The notes: generated by a model not told the origin, from the sequence alone. 6,893 nt of DNA from Lachnospiraceae bacterium (GCA_004557975.1 SFEV01000089.1:1-6893); one strand, 5' to 3'. Shown: positions 1-5,870, counted from the stretch's first letter. A program made the numbers and translations.

Positions 1-115
1 AATTGATGTGGATAACCCATTCAAAAATAGACAGAATGGTGAAAAAAGCATTTTTATAATATCGGCAGGCTAAAAGATATATTTACCTTTCAAGGCTGGC
101 ACAGAAATGTCTCAG

Positions 116-144
116 TTGTGCAGGTACATGTTTTGTGCTACACT
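116..144 (+). promoter_or_regulatory. Candidate extended -10 promoter of the ATPase gene
   Basis: A -35-like TTGTGC at 116-121 is followed after 17 bp by TACACT at 139-144. The -10 is preceded by TG and one base (TGC TACACT), giving an extended -10 element that can compensate for a weak -35 (3 of 6 matches). The predicted transcript would start near 151 and leave a leader of about 70 nt before the ATG at 222. A TATAAT at 55-60 is an alternative -10 but lacks a -35 at a suitable distance. No operator or riboswitch is recognisable in 1-221. Confidence 0.4.
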
Positions 145-221
145 GTAAAAAGTTCGGATTTCTCCGCGTTATGCGTCTGTGAAATCCTGAAAACATTCGA
201 AACAAGACAGGAGTAATGATT

Positions 222-1706
222 ATGCCAGTATTTGATTTTAAAAATTCACCGGAAGATGCAAGAGTTCCTGAGTGTACCTATACAGTTTTTCGCACCAATC
301 AGTCGGAAGCCTCTGCGGAGCATCCGATCCTTATCCTGGATAACAGCAGCAGAAAGATGAAGCATCATACCTGCGGAATCTTCCTGAATCCGGCCAGACG
401 GACATCTTTTGAATTCAGGGAAGAAGGCGGAGCTGTCACTGCGGATATTCTGCAGATTGACGCCCGTTTTGTCAGTCTTTTGAAGTGGCTTGGTGAGAAT
501 CATATTCATGTGCGTCTTTCCGGTGCTGACCGGGAGGACGGTTATGCCGTATATAAGATACGGGAGACTGCATTCGGGGGAAGCGGAAAGCTCTCAGCGG
601 AAGACGGATTCCTGCAGTTTATGATTGAGCGCCTTCTCTCAAGCGATGCTCCGGCTGAAGAGACGGAGGATGAAGACAAAGAAGAGACCGGTGACAGCAT
701 GAAGCTTACTAGTATTCAGAGTATTACGGACTTTCTGAACTGTACCGGAGGTACATTGCCGGACAATATCCGTCTCTGGGCGAGAAGAAATCTGGCTGTG
801 ACCCGCTCCAACGAGGTGTCCCCCGAAGAGAGACGCCATGCCCAGAGAGCTCTCTCCATCATGCTGAATGTCCGGTGGAAAAGCAACTATTTTGAGACAA
901 TTGATATCCATGAGGCCCGCCGGATTCTGGACGAAGAGCTTTACGGCATGGAGCGCGTAAAACAGAGAATCATGGAGACGGTCATCCAGATCAACAGGAC
1001 ACATACGCTGCCCGCTTACGGTCTGCTGCTGATCGGTCCGGCAGGCACCGGAAAATCTCAGATTGCCTATGCGGTGGCGCGTATTTTAAAGCTGCCGTGG
1101 ACGACTCTCGATATGAGCTCTATCAATGACCCGGAGCAGCTGACCGGAAGTTCACGGATTTATGCCAACGCCAAACCGGGCATTATCATGGAGGCCTTTT
1201 CCATGGCAGGAGAGTCAAATCTGGTATTCATTATCAATGAGCTGGACAAGGCAGCTTCAGGAAAAGGAAACGGGAATCCGGCCGATGTGCTCCTGACTCT
1301 TCTGGATAATCTGGGCTTTACCGATAACTATATGGAATGCATGATTCCCACGGTGGGCGTATATCCCATTGCCACTGCCAATGACAGGGATCAGATCAGT
1401 GCACCGCTGATGTCCCGCTTCGCTGTCATCGAAATTCCGGATTATACTCCTGAAGAAAAAAAGATTATTTTTTCCAGGTATGTCCTTCCGAAGGTCATGA
1501 AGCGTATCGGAATGCATGATAAAGAATGCATTCTGTCTGCAGACGGCCTGGATGCTGTTGTAGATATCTACAAAAATACCAGTGGTATCCGTGATCTCGA
1601 ACAGGCAGCCGAGCATATTGCGGCCAACGCGCTGTACCAGATCGAGGTGAATCATGTGAAATCTGTAACTTTCGATGAGAAGATGGTGAGAGCACTTCTT
1701 CCGTAA
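222..1706 (+). CDS. Lon-like AAA+ ATPase without a protease domain
   Basis: A 494-residue protein whose second half is a Lon-type AAA+ module. The start at 222 is chosen because AGGAG (209-213) lies 8 nt upstream; the in-frame ATG at 216 would be only 2 nt from it. Residues 1-143 match no family I recognise, and 144-158 are an acidic linker. From about residue 223 the sequence reads like Lon's pre-ATPase helix (DEELYGMERVKQRI). Walker A is GPAGTGKS (272-279), sensor 1 is ATAN (Asn387), an arginine finger is likely Arg399 in PLMSRF, and sensor 2 is SGIRDLE (Arg457). Walker B reads VFIINELDK, so Asn339 replaces the usual Asp beside Glu340. The chain ends soon after the small alpha-helical domain, so the Ser/Lys peptidase of Lon is absent. 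It is probably a cytosolic remodelling or unfoldase ATPase; its substrate cannot be told from the sequence. No operon partner lies downstream. Confidence 0.85.
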   Translation: MPVFDFKNSPEDARVPECTYTVFRTNQSEASAEHPILILDNSSRKMKHHTCGIFLNPARRTSFEFREEGGAVTADILQIDARFVSLLKWLGENHIHVRLSGADREDGYAVYKIRETAFGGSGKLSAEDGFLQFMIERLLSSDAPAEETEDEDKEETGDSMKLTSIQSITDFLNCTGGTLPDNIRLWARRNLAVTRSNEVSPEERRHAQRALSIMLNVRWKSNYFETIDIHEARRILDEELYGMERVKQRIMETVIQINRTHTLPAYGLLLIGPAGTGKSQIAYAVARILKLPWTTLDMSSINDPEQLTGSSRIYANAKPGIIMEAFSMAGESNLVFIINELDKAASGKGNGNPADVLLTLLDNLGFTDNYMECMIPTVGVYPIATANDRDQISAPLMSRFAVIEIPDYTPEEKKIIFSRYVLPKVMKRIGMHDKECILSADGLDAVVDIYKNTSGIRDLEQAAEHIAANALYQIEVNHVKSVTFDEKMVRALLP

Positions 1707-1715
1707 AGGATAAAT

Positions 1716-1814
1716 GTGTTATGTCATGCAGAGCATGACGCGCACTTTGCAGCAAGAATGCCGGTGGAATTTTTGAATGAAAGAAAGGGAATGTCTCAGA
1801 ATGCGGGAGAATAA
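1716..1814 (+). CDS. Possible 32-codon ORF directly after the ATPase gene
   Basis: GTG at 1716 is preceded by AAGGA (1706-1710) with a 5-nt spacer and opens a 32-codon frame ending with TAA at 1812-1814. The product would begin MLCHAEHDAHFAARMPVEF and is rich in His and Ala, with one Cys. The frame is the same as that of the ATPase, so it equally reads as what a readthrough of the ATPase stop would add. It overlaps a strong hairpin (1723-1739) and the left arm of the foldback at 1783-1878. I recognise no homologue, and chance is a fair explanation. Confidence 0.2.
   Translation: MLCHAEHDAHFAARMPVEFLNERKGMSQNAGE
1723..1739 (+). other. Perfect hairpin just after the ATPase stop codon
   Basis: GTCATGC and GCATGAC form a perfect 7-bp stem around the loop AGA, 16 nt past the ATPase stop codon. 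No U-tract follows, so it is not a standard intrinsic terminator. It may protect the mRNA 3' end or be incidental. Confidence 0.4.
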
Positions 1815-1878
1815 AATTCCAGGAATTTTGGAGGATACCTGAGAAGTTTATCAGAGAAACTGTGAGACATTCCTTTTT
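1783..1878 (+). terminator. Long foldback, probable terminator of the ATPase transcript
   Basis: The arms 1783-1798 and 1863-1878 pair over 16 bp: 11 consecutive Watson-Crick pairs (GGAATGTCTCA with TGAGACATTCC) plus five outer pairs, two of them G-U. The right arm ends in TTTTT (1874-1878), as in an intrinsic terminator, but the 64-nt loop is very long for one. Inside the loop is a perfect palindrome, AAAATTCC-A-GGAATTTT, at 1813-1829. Terminator, structured RNA and a tiny inverted-repeat element (MITE-like, about 90 bp) are all possible. I see no clear target-site duplication. Confidence 0.4.
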
Positions 1879-1919
1879 CAGTGATTGATGATATTTCTTT
1901 CAGTGATTGATGATATTTC
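1876..1919. repeat. Perfect 22-bp tandem duplication
   Basis: The 22-bp unit TTTCAGTGATTGATGATATT plus TC occurs twice, back to back, at 1876-1897 and 1898-1919 with no mismatch. It lies between the foldback and the end of the minus-strand micro-ORF, so on the minus strand it falls in that transcript's 3' region. The first copy overlaps the last three bases of the foldback's right arm. Identity of the copies implies a recent duplication or strong selection. Confidence 0.95.
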
Positions 1920-1932
1920 ATTTTGAAACAGA

Positions 1933-2007
1933 TTATCTTCCGAATACGGAAAAGCTAATGTAATATTCGTGCAGCATTTCTTTCATGGTTTCCATCATTT
2001 TCTTCAT
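1933..2007 (-). CDS. 24-residue Met-rich micropeptide ORF, divergent from lysR
   Basis: The minus strand holds ATG at 2007-2005 and TAA at 1935-1933, encoding 24 residues that begin MKKMMETMKEMLHEYY and end in SVFGR. GGAGG (2016-2020) lies exactly 8 nt upstream of the ATG, an ideal ribosome-binding site. A good promoter (2081-2109) and a LysR-type operator precede it. Met residues at 1, 4, 5, 8 and 11 would form one face of a helix, followed by His13 and an aromatic, hydrophobic tail (YYISFSVF). I do not recognise the family. A membrane-binding or metal-binding peptide, or a leader for regulation, are guesses. The last codons form a hairpin (TTCCG/CGGAA at 1938-1951). Nothing else is encoded on this strand before the ATPase end, so the peptide or its RNA should be the promoter's target. 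Confidence 0.5.
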   Translation of the reverse strand: MKKMMETMKEMLHEYYISFSVFGR

Positions 2008-2080
2008 AAATAAAACCTCCAATCTTTTATGTGATTGATCTGTTTTAAGAGGTCCGGCCTGACTTCCTTTTGATGATCTT

Positions 2081-2109
2081 ACTATAACAGATTGACTGAA
2101 ATATGTAAA
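2081..2109 (-). promoter_or_regulatory. Promoter for the micropeptide transcript
   Basis: Read on the minus strand: TTTACA (2109-2104), 17-bp spacer, TATAGT (2086-2081), with TG one base before the -10 (TGT TATAGT, extended -10). Transcription should start near 2074, giving a leader of about 66 nt before the ATG at 2007. Its elements interleave with those of the plus-strand promoter for lysR. Confidence 0.6.
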
Positions 2110-2120
2110 ATATATATAAT
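2092..2120 (+). promoter_or_regulatory. Promoter for the lysR-moa operon
   Basis: TTGACT (2092-2097), a 17-bp spacer and a perfect TATAAT (2115-2120) make a near-consensus vegetative promoter. The start is expected near 2127, leaving about 78 nt before the lysR ATG. Its -35 lies inside the spacer of the opposing promoter, so the two cannot be fully occupied by polymerase at once. Confidence 0.65.
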
Positions 2121-2132
2121 GAAGGCATTGCT

Positions 2133-2147
2133 ATACTTATAAGGTAT
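2133..2147. promoter_or_regulatory. Predicted LysR-type operator, ATAC-N7-GTAT
   Basis: The dyad ATAC (2133-2136), 7 bp, GTAT (2144-2147) fits the LysR-family rule T-N11-A and equals the core described for CatM/BenM-type regulators. Its centre (2140) is about 66 bp upstream of the predicted micropeptide start (2074), the usual position of the LysR recognition site (near -65). It also lies at about +6 to +20 of the lysR transcript, which fits autorepression. Seen: the motif and spacing. Inferred: that the adjacent LysR protein binds it. Confidence 0.5.
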
Positions 2148-2204
2148 GGAGCTTTCAACTGATTATGAATTTATGCCGTGATGAATGCGGCACCGGAGGC
2201 AGAT

Positions 2205-3098
2205 ATGGAACTGAGACATATCCGATATTTTCTGGCAGTGGCAGAAGAAATGAATTTTACAAAGGCGGCAGCCAGGCTGTGTATTGCACAGCCGCCGCTC
2301 AGCCGTCAGATTAAAGATCTGGAGGAGGAACTCGGAGTCAGTCTGTTCATCCGGAATTCCCATACACTGCAGCTGACGGAGGAAGGTACCGTTTTCCGGC
2401 AGTATGCCATGCAGGTGATGGAGCTGGTGGAAAAATCAGCAGAGGATATCCGGGAAATGAGAAAAGGTCTCCGGGGAACGCTTTATCTGGCTTCCGTAGA
2501 GGGCCATGCACCGCACCTGTTTTCCGGATGGATTGCCGGCTTTCATAAAAAATATCCGGATGTACAGTACAATCTCTGGAATGGAAATTCGGACGATGTG
2601 ACGAACCGGGTAATGAAGGGGCTGTGTGATCTGGCTATTATTATGGAACCGTACAACGGCGAAGGACTGGAGGCAATCCGCATCCATCAGGAACCATGGG
2701 TAGCCCTGATCCCGCCGGGACATCCGCTGGCCACCGAACCGGGGGATACTATCTCTCTGGAAAAGCTGGCACCCTTTGATCTGATTATCCCTTCCCGTCA
2801 GTCCCGGCTGCAGGAGATTAACGGGTGGTTTGCAGCGTCAGGAATTGTCCCGCGGATCCGCTGCAGAATTGCTCACATGCTGAATGCCTATGAGCTTACA
2901 GAGCAGGGGGTGGGAATTGCCATTTACCCGGCCTCTGCGGGAGACATTGCCAGCAAGGATGCCCTCTGTATGAAACGGCTGTATCCTTCGGTGATTGCAT
3001 CCTACGTTCTGATATGGAACAAAAACAGACAGATGCCCCATGTGGCAGTGGAGTTTCTGGAGTATGTGAAAGAGCGTGTTCAGAACAATCCAATATAA
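2205..3098 (+). CDS. LysR-family transcriptional regulator
   Basis: A 297-residue protein of normal family length. The start at 2205 gives the canonical MELRHIRYFLAVAEEMNFTK opening and has GGAGG (2195-2199) 5 nt upstream. A GTG at 2178 and an ATG at 2181 are in frame but would add nine atypical residues. The winged helix-turn-helix occupies about residues 1-60, including TKAAARL and AQPPLSRQIKDLE. The rest is the periplasmic-binding-protein-like effector domain. The N-terminus resembles the CatM/BenM/CbbR type of LysR protein; the effector is unknown. The gene heads a same-strand series, with moaC starting 26 nt after its stop, so it is probably cotranscribed with the molybdenum cofactor genes. 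It probably also controls the divergent micropeptide. Confidence 0.92.
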   Translation: MELRHIRYFLAVAEEMNFTKAAARLCIAQPPLSRQIKDLEEELGVSLFIRNSHTLQLTEEGTVFRQYAMQVMELVEKSAEDIREMRKGLRGTLYLASVEGHAPHLFSGWIAGFHKKYPDVQYNLWNGNSDDVTNRVMKGLCDLAIIMEPYNGEGLEAIRIHQEPWVALIPPGHPLATEPGDTISLEKLAPFDLIIPSRQSRLQEINGWFAASGIVPRIRCRIAHMLNAYELTEQGVGIAIYPASAGDIASKDALCMKRLYPSVIASYVLIWNKNRQMPHVAVEFLEYVKERVQNNPI

Positions 3099-3124
3099 AT
3101 AAGCTTACAGAGAAAGGTCATGAA

Positions 3125-3539
3125 ATGTCAGGAGAATTTAACCATTTTGACAGGGAAGGAAACGCCGTAATGGTGGATGTTTCCGGTAAGAATACCACGG
3201 TCCGGACGGCTTCGGCCACAGGAACCATACGGGTCAATCAGGAGATTATGGATGCGGTACTACATCAGAAAGTGAAAAAGGGTGATGTGCCATCCTCTTG
3301 CCATCCGCAAATGCAGCATTGATTTTGAAACAGATCCGGGAAAGCTGGAGATTCGTGTCATTTCCCATGTAAAAGTTGAGGAGAAGACGGGGGTGGAGAT
3401 GGAGGCACTGACCGCAGCCTCGGTGGCACTTCTCACCGTATACGATATGTGCAAGGCCATTGATAAGAGGATGGAGATCACTGCCGTTCATCTGGTGGAA
3501 AAGACAGGCGGAAAGAGCGGTGATTTCTGTTATGACTGA
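3125..3539 (+). pseudogene. moaC: moaC, cyclic pyranopterin monophosphate synthase, broken by internal deletion
   Basis: MoaC converts 3',8-cyclo-7,8-dihydro-GTP, made by MoaA, into cyclic pyranopterin monophosphate. The start ATG at 3125 has AAAGG 7 nt upstream. The first frame reads as MoaC through NAVMVDVSGK to KKGDV, then goes out of frame and stops at 3322. The second frame resumes at MCHPL (near 3285) and continues through KTGVEMEALTAASVA, YDMCKA and GGKSGD to a stop at 3539. About 20 residues present in E. coli MoaC between KGDV and CHP (the AGIQAAKRT segment) are missing. An expected loss of about 65 bp also explains the frame change. The Lys of KGDV and the His of CHP, equivalent to E. 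coli Lys51 and His77, survive but in different frames. No full-length MoaC can be made from this copy. The 3' end overlaps moaA by 8 nt. Confidence 0.85.
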
Positions 3540-4506
3540 CGGCTGTGGGAGAGAGATCGACTATGTCAGGATTTCCGTCACGGACCGGTGCAGTCTGCGC
3601 TGCATTTACTGTATGCCGGAAGAAGGGATCAGATCTGTATCGCACACGGAAATCCTGAGCTTTGATGAAATAGAACGGCTGGTTTCTGTTTTTGCCTCGC
3701 TGGGCATCACGAAGATCAAACTGACCGGCGGTGAGCCGCTGGTACGGAAGGATATTGCTGTTCCGGCAGGGAGACTGAAGAGAATAAACGGAATTTGCCA
3801 GGTCACGATGACTACCAATGGAATCGGACTGGCGAAGCAGATGGAAGCGCTGGCCGGGGCCGGTATTAACGGAATCAACTTAAGCCTCGATACCCTGAAT
3901 CCGGAAGTGTTCGCCAGAATTACCAGAAGAAGGGCCTTTGATCAGGTGATGGAAGGCTTTTATGCTGCTCTCCAATATCCACAGATCCCCCTGAAGATCA
4001 ACTGCGTCCCCATGGGAATTCCGGAACGGAATGTGACGGAACTGGCCGTACTGGCGAAAAAGTATCCTGTTCATGTAAGATACATTGAAATGATGCCCAT
4101 TGGGTTTGGCAGGCAGTTTCAGTACTGCAGCGAGGATACCATTCTGGAGAATCTTGTAAAATGCTACGGCCCCTGGAGGACCTGTGACAAAAAGCCGGGG
4201 AACGGACCGGGCCATTATATTTCCTTTGCCGGATTTCAGGGAAAGATCGGATTTATCAGTGCAATCAGCCACAAATTCTGTGATTCCTGTAACAGAGTGC
4301 GGCTGACCTCCCAGGGGTTCCTGAAAACGTGCCTGCAGTACGATACAGGCGCAGATATGAGGCATCTGCTGCGCGGCGGAGCATCGGATGAGGAGATAAG
4401 GGAAACCGTCAGAACGGCAATCATGCAGAAGCCTGTGAGCCATCAGTTTACGGAAAATGTGAAAGAGCACGAAGAGGCACATACGATGTCTCAGATAGGA
4501 GGCTGA
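3532..4506 (+). CDS. moaA: GTP 3',8-cyclase MoaA, radical SAM enzyme of Moco synthesis
   Basis: This 324-residue protein is the first enzyme of molybdenum cofactor synthesis; it cyclises GTP by radical SAM chemistry. The N-terminal cluster motif is CxxxCxxC (Cys20, Cys24, Cys27; TDRCSLRCIYCMP), and the SAM-binding region includes KLTGGEPLVRKD. The C-terminal [4Fe-4S] cluster that binds GTP is CxxC-x13-C (Cys250, Cys253, Cys267; FCDSCNRVRL). The chain ends MSQIGG, the family's functional Gly-Gly tail. The ATG at 3532 is chosen because it begins right before the conserved region and overlaps the moaC end by 8 nt, typical of translational coupling. A longer in-frame opening from 3460 would add sequence that is only moaC read in another frame. 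All catalytic elements look intact, in contrast to the broken moaC. Confidence 0.95.
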   Translation: MTDGCGREIDYVRISVTDRCSLRCIYCMPEEGIRSVSHTEILSFDEIERLVSVFASLGITKIKLTGGEPLVRKDIAVPAGRLKRINGICQVTMTTNGIGLAKQMEALAGAGINGINLSLDTLNPEVFARITRRRAFDQVMEGFYAALQYPQIPLKINCVPMGIPERNVTELAVLAKKYPVHVRYIEMMPIGFGRQFQYCSEDTILENLVKCYGPWRTCDKKPGNGPGHYISFAGFQGKIGFISAISHKFCDSCNRVRLTSQGFLKTCLQYDTGADMRHLLRGGASDEEIRETVRTAIMQKPVSHQFTENVKEHEEAHTMSQIGG

Positions 4507-4508
4507 AA

Positions 4509-5006
4509 ATGGGAACAATACGGACAGCAATCATCGTATCCAGTGATGCCGGATATGCCGGTACCAGAGAGGACTTAAGCGGGCCGGAGATTCGCCGGAT
4601 CGTGGAGGAACACGGATATCAGGTGGTATCCTGCAAAATACTGCCGGATGAGCAGGAGATGCTGGAGCAGGAGATGAAGCGGATTGCGGACGGGAATCTG
4701 GCAGAGCTGATTCTGACCACAGGGGGAACAGGTTTTTCTCCCAGGGACTGTACTCCGGAGGCGACGGCTGCTGTCACGGAGAGGGCTGTACCCGGAATCC
4801 CGGAGGCAATGCGGGCTTACAGCATGCAGTTTACGAAGCGTGCCATGCTCAGCAGGAGTACGGCCGGAATCCGCAAAAGAACTCTGATTATTAATCTGCC
4901 GGGGAGTCCGAAGGCAGTCAGAGAGTGCCTGGAATTTATTATTACGGAGCTGGATCACGGCATTGAGATTATGACAGGGGAAGCGTCAGACTGTGCGCGA
5001 AAGTGA
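4509..5006 (+). CDS. mogA: MogA/MoaB-family molybdopterin adenylyltransferase
   Basis: A 165-residue single-domain protein of the MogA/MoaB family, which adenylylates molybdopterin with ATP before molybdate insertion. The family signatures are visible: a beta-strand opening (AIIVSSDAGYAG), the phosphate-binding TTGGTG at residues 70-75 followed by FSPRDCTPEA, and the LPGSPKAVREC segment near 131-139. The start at 4509 is 2 nt past the moaA stop and 6 nt from a perfect AGGAGG (4497-4502) inside the end of moaA, so it is cotranscribed. MogA and MoaB cannot be told apart by eye; the symbol reflects the likely enzymatic role. No moeA is seen here, so the partner for metal insertion must lie elsewhere. 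Confidence 0.9.
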   Translation: MGTIRTAIIVSSDAGYAGTREDLSGPEIRRIVEEHGYQVVSCKILPDEQEMLEQEMKRIADGNLAELILTTGGTGFSPRDCTPEATAAVTERAVPGIPEAMRAYSMQFTKRAMLSRSTAGIRKRTLIINLPGSPKAVRECLEFIITELDHGIEIMTGEASDCARK

Positions 5007-5034
5007 CAGGACAGAGAGGATACGCGGAGGCAGC

Positions 5035-5526
5035 ATGGCAGAAGCTGTGGAACCGGTACCTGAAACTGCCGGAAAGGACGACATAAGTATGGGAAAAGTA
5101 ATGGCTGTGTGTATCAGTGAGAAAAAGGGTACACAGAAGAAGAATATACATGAGGCGCATCTGATTGAGGATTTTGGGATCGAGAAGGATGCCCATGCAG
5201 GCAAATGGCATCGCCAGGTGAGTCTTCTTTCCTACGAAAAGATTGAAGCATTCAGGGCAAAGGGAGCGTCTGTGGAGGATGGCGCCTTCGGAGAAAACCT
5301 GATTGTCAGTGGGATTGACTTTAAAAGTCTTCCCATCGGAACCAGGTTCCGGTGCAATGACGTGGTGCTGGAGCTGACGCAGATTGGAAAGGAATGCCAC
5401 AGCGGCTGTGCGATCTACAAAGCGATGGGAGACTGCATTATGCCGCGGGAGGGTGTATTTACGAGAGTCATCTGCGGAGGAACGATTCACGAAGGAGATG
5501 AGCTGGAGATCCTGGAGCAGGGATGA
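5035..5526 (+). CDS. Stand-alone MOSC-domain protein
   Basis: A 163-residue protein that is almost all MOSC domain, the sulfur-carrier-like domain found at the end of Moco sulfurases. Conserved segments include GIEKDAHAGKWHRQVSLLS, FGENL and GKECHSGCAIY, then CIMPREGVFTRV and GG. Cys121, Cys125 and Cys134 are candidates for persulfide or metal binding. Three starts are possible. ATG 5035 has GGAGG only 4 nt away. ATG 5089 gives the common family opening MGKVMAVCISEKKG with AAAGGA 10 nt away. GTG 4993 overlaps mogA. I chose 5035 for its Shine-Dalgarno match; 5089 is a close rival because the 18 extra residues look like linker. In clostridial Moco operons such proteins often follow mogA. The exact reaction is unknown. 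Confidence 0.85.
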   Translation: MAEAVEPVPETAGKDDISMGKVMAVCISEKKGTQKKNIHEAHLIEDFGIEKDAHAGKWHRQVSLLSYEKIEAFRAKGASVEDGAFGENLIVSGIDFKSLPIGTRFRCNDVVLELTQIGKECHSGCAIYKAMGDCIMPREGVFTRVICGGTIHEGDELEILEQG

Positions 5527-5784
5527 AAAGATTTACATTATTCAGACTGGGTTCTGATGGAAGGCTTCCTTCCGGCGACGAAGGCAGGCGGTGAGGCTGT
5601 AGCTGCGGCAGATGAAAGCATGGCGGCATGGGTTGATATCGTAGGTTCCAGCAAGTTCTATCCGACAGCAAAAGCTGAGTGGGCAGACGTAAAACAGGGT
5701 GTAATTAGTGTTGAGCAGCAGGCACTTCTCGGTGAGGACGTTCAGACACTTCTGGATGATCTGCAGGCTGAGATCGCAGGCTAA
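5527..5784 (+). pseudogene. C-terminal remnant of a sugar ABC solute-binding protein
   Basis: The open stretch reads as the last ~80 residues of an extracellular carbohydrate-binding lipoprotein: EGFLPATKAG, then MAAWVDIV, SKFYPTAKAEWADVKQ and a C-terminal helix ending DLQAEIAG. Whole proteins of this family are about 400-450 residues, so the signal peptide, the lipobox and most of both lobes are gone. The first candidate ATG (5557) has no ribosome-binding site, and the frame is open back to the MOSC stop codon, so this is a fragment and not a small gene. The break lies somewhere in 5527-5557. It is followed by a hairpin and permease remnants, the usual order binding protein - permease - permease. 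Confidence 0.8.
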
Positions 5785-5843
5785 GTCAGAAAGCTAATCT
5801 GCTTATGCCCCTGTGAAGTTGCAGGGTAAATAAAAAGATTGCG

Positions 5844-5870
5844 GGAGCAGGGCTCTTGTAGCTCTGCTCC
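5844..5870 (+). terminator. Hairpin between binding-protein and permease genes
   Basis: GGAGCAGGGCT (5844-5854) pairs with AGCTCTGCTCC (5860-5870) around a 5-nt loop: 11 bp with one G-U pair. The following TGATTTATTA is only moderately T-rich, so it may be a leaky terminator or an mRNA-stabilising stem. Such hairpins are common after the binding-protein gene of sugar ABC operons, where they lower permease expression relative to the binding protein. It remains although both flanking genes are ruined. Confidence 0.6.

Noticed and set aside
32..60. TATAAT at 55-60 as the main ATPase promoter
   Set aside because: No -35 at the right spacing; the extended -10 site at 116-144 fits better.
106..115. 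ATGTCTCAG shared by 107-115, 1791-1799 and 4486-4494 as a regulatory repeat
   Set aside because: One copy is coding sequence at the end of moaA (Met-Ser-Gln) and the contexts differ, so coincidence is likely.
216..221. Upstream ATG of the ATPase as its start codon
   Set aside because: AGGAG ends only 2 nt before it, while the ATG at 222 has an 8-nt spacing; only two residues differ.
2178..2204. GTG/ATG start extending LysR by nine residues
   Set aside because: The added residues are not typical of the family, and the GGAGG at 2195-2199 points to the ATG at 2205.
3260..3300. Programmed frameshift in moaC at the A/G-rich run
   Set aside because: A slip of one base cannot restore the roughly 20 missing residues; the gene is deleted, not recoded.
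3880..4530. A 216-codon antisense open frame over moaA
   Set aside because: It lies wholly opposite moaA's conserved coding sequence, resembles no protein I know and has no supporting context.
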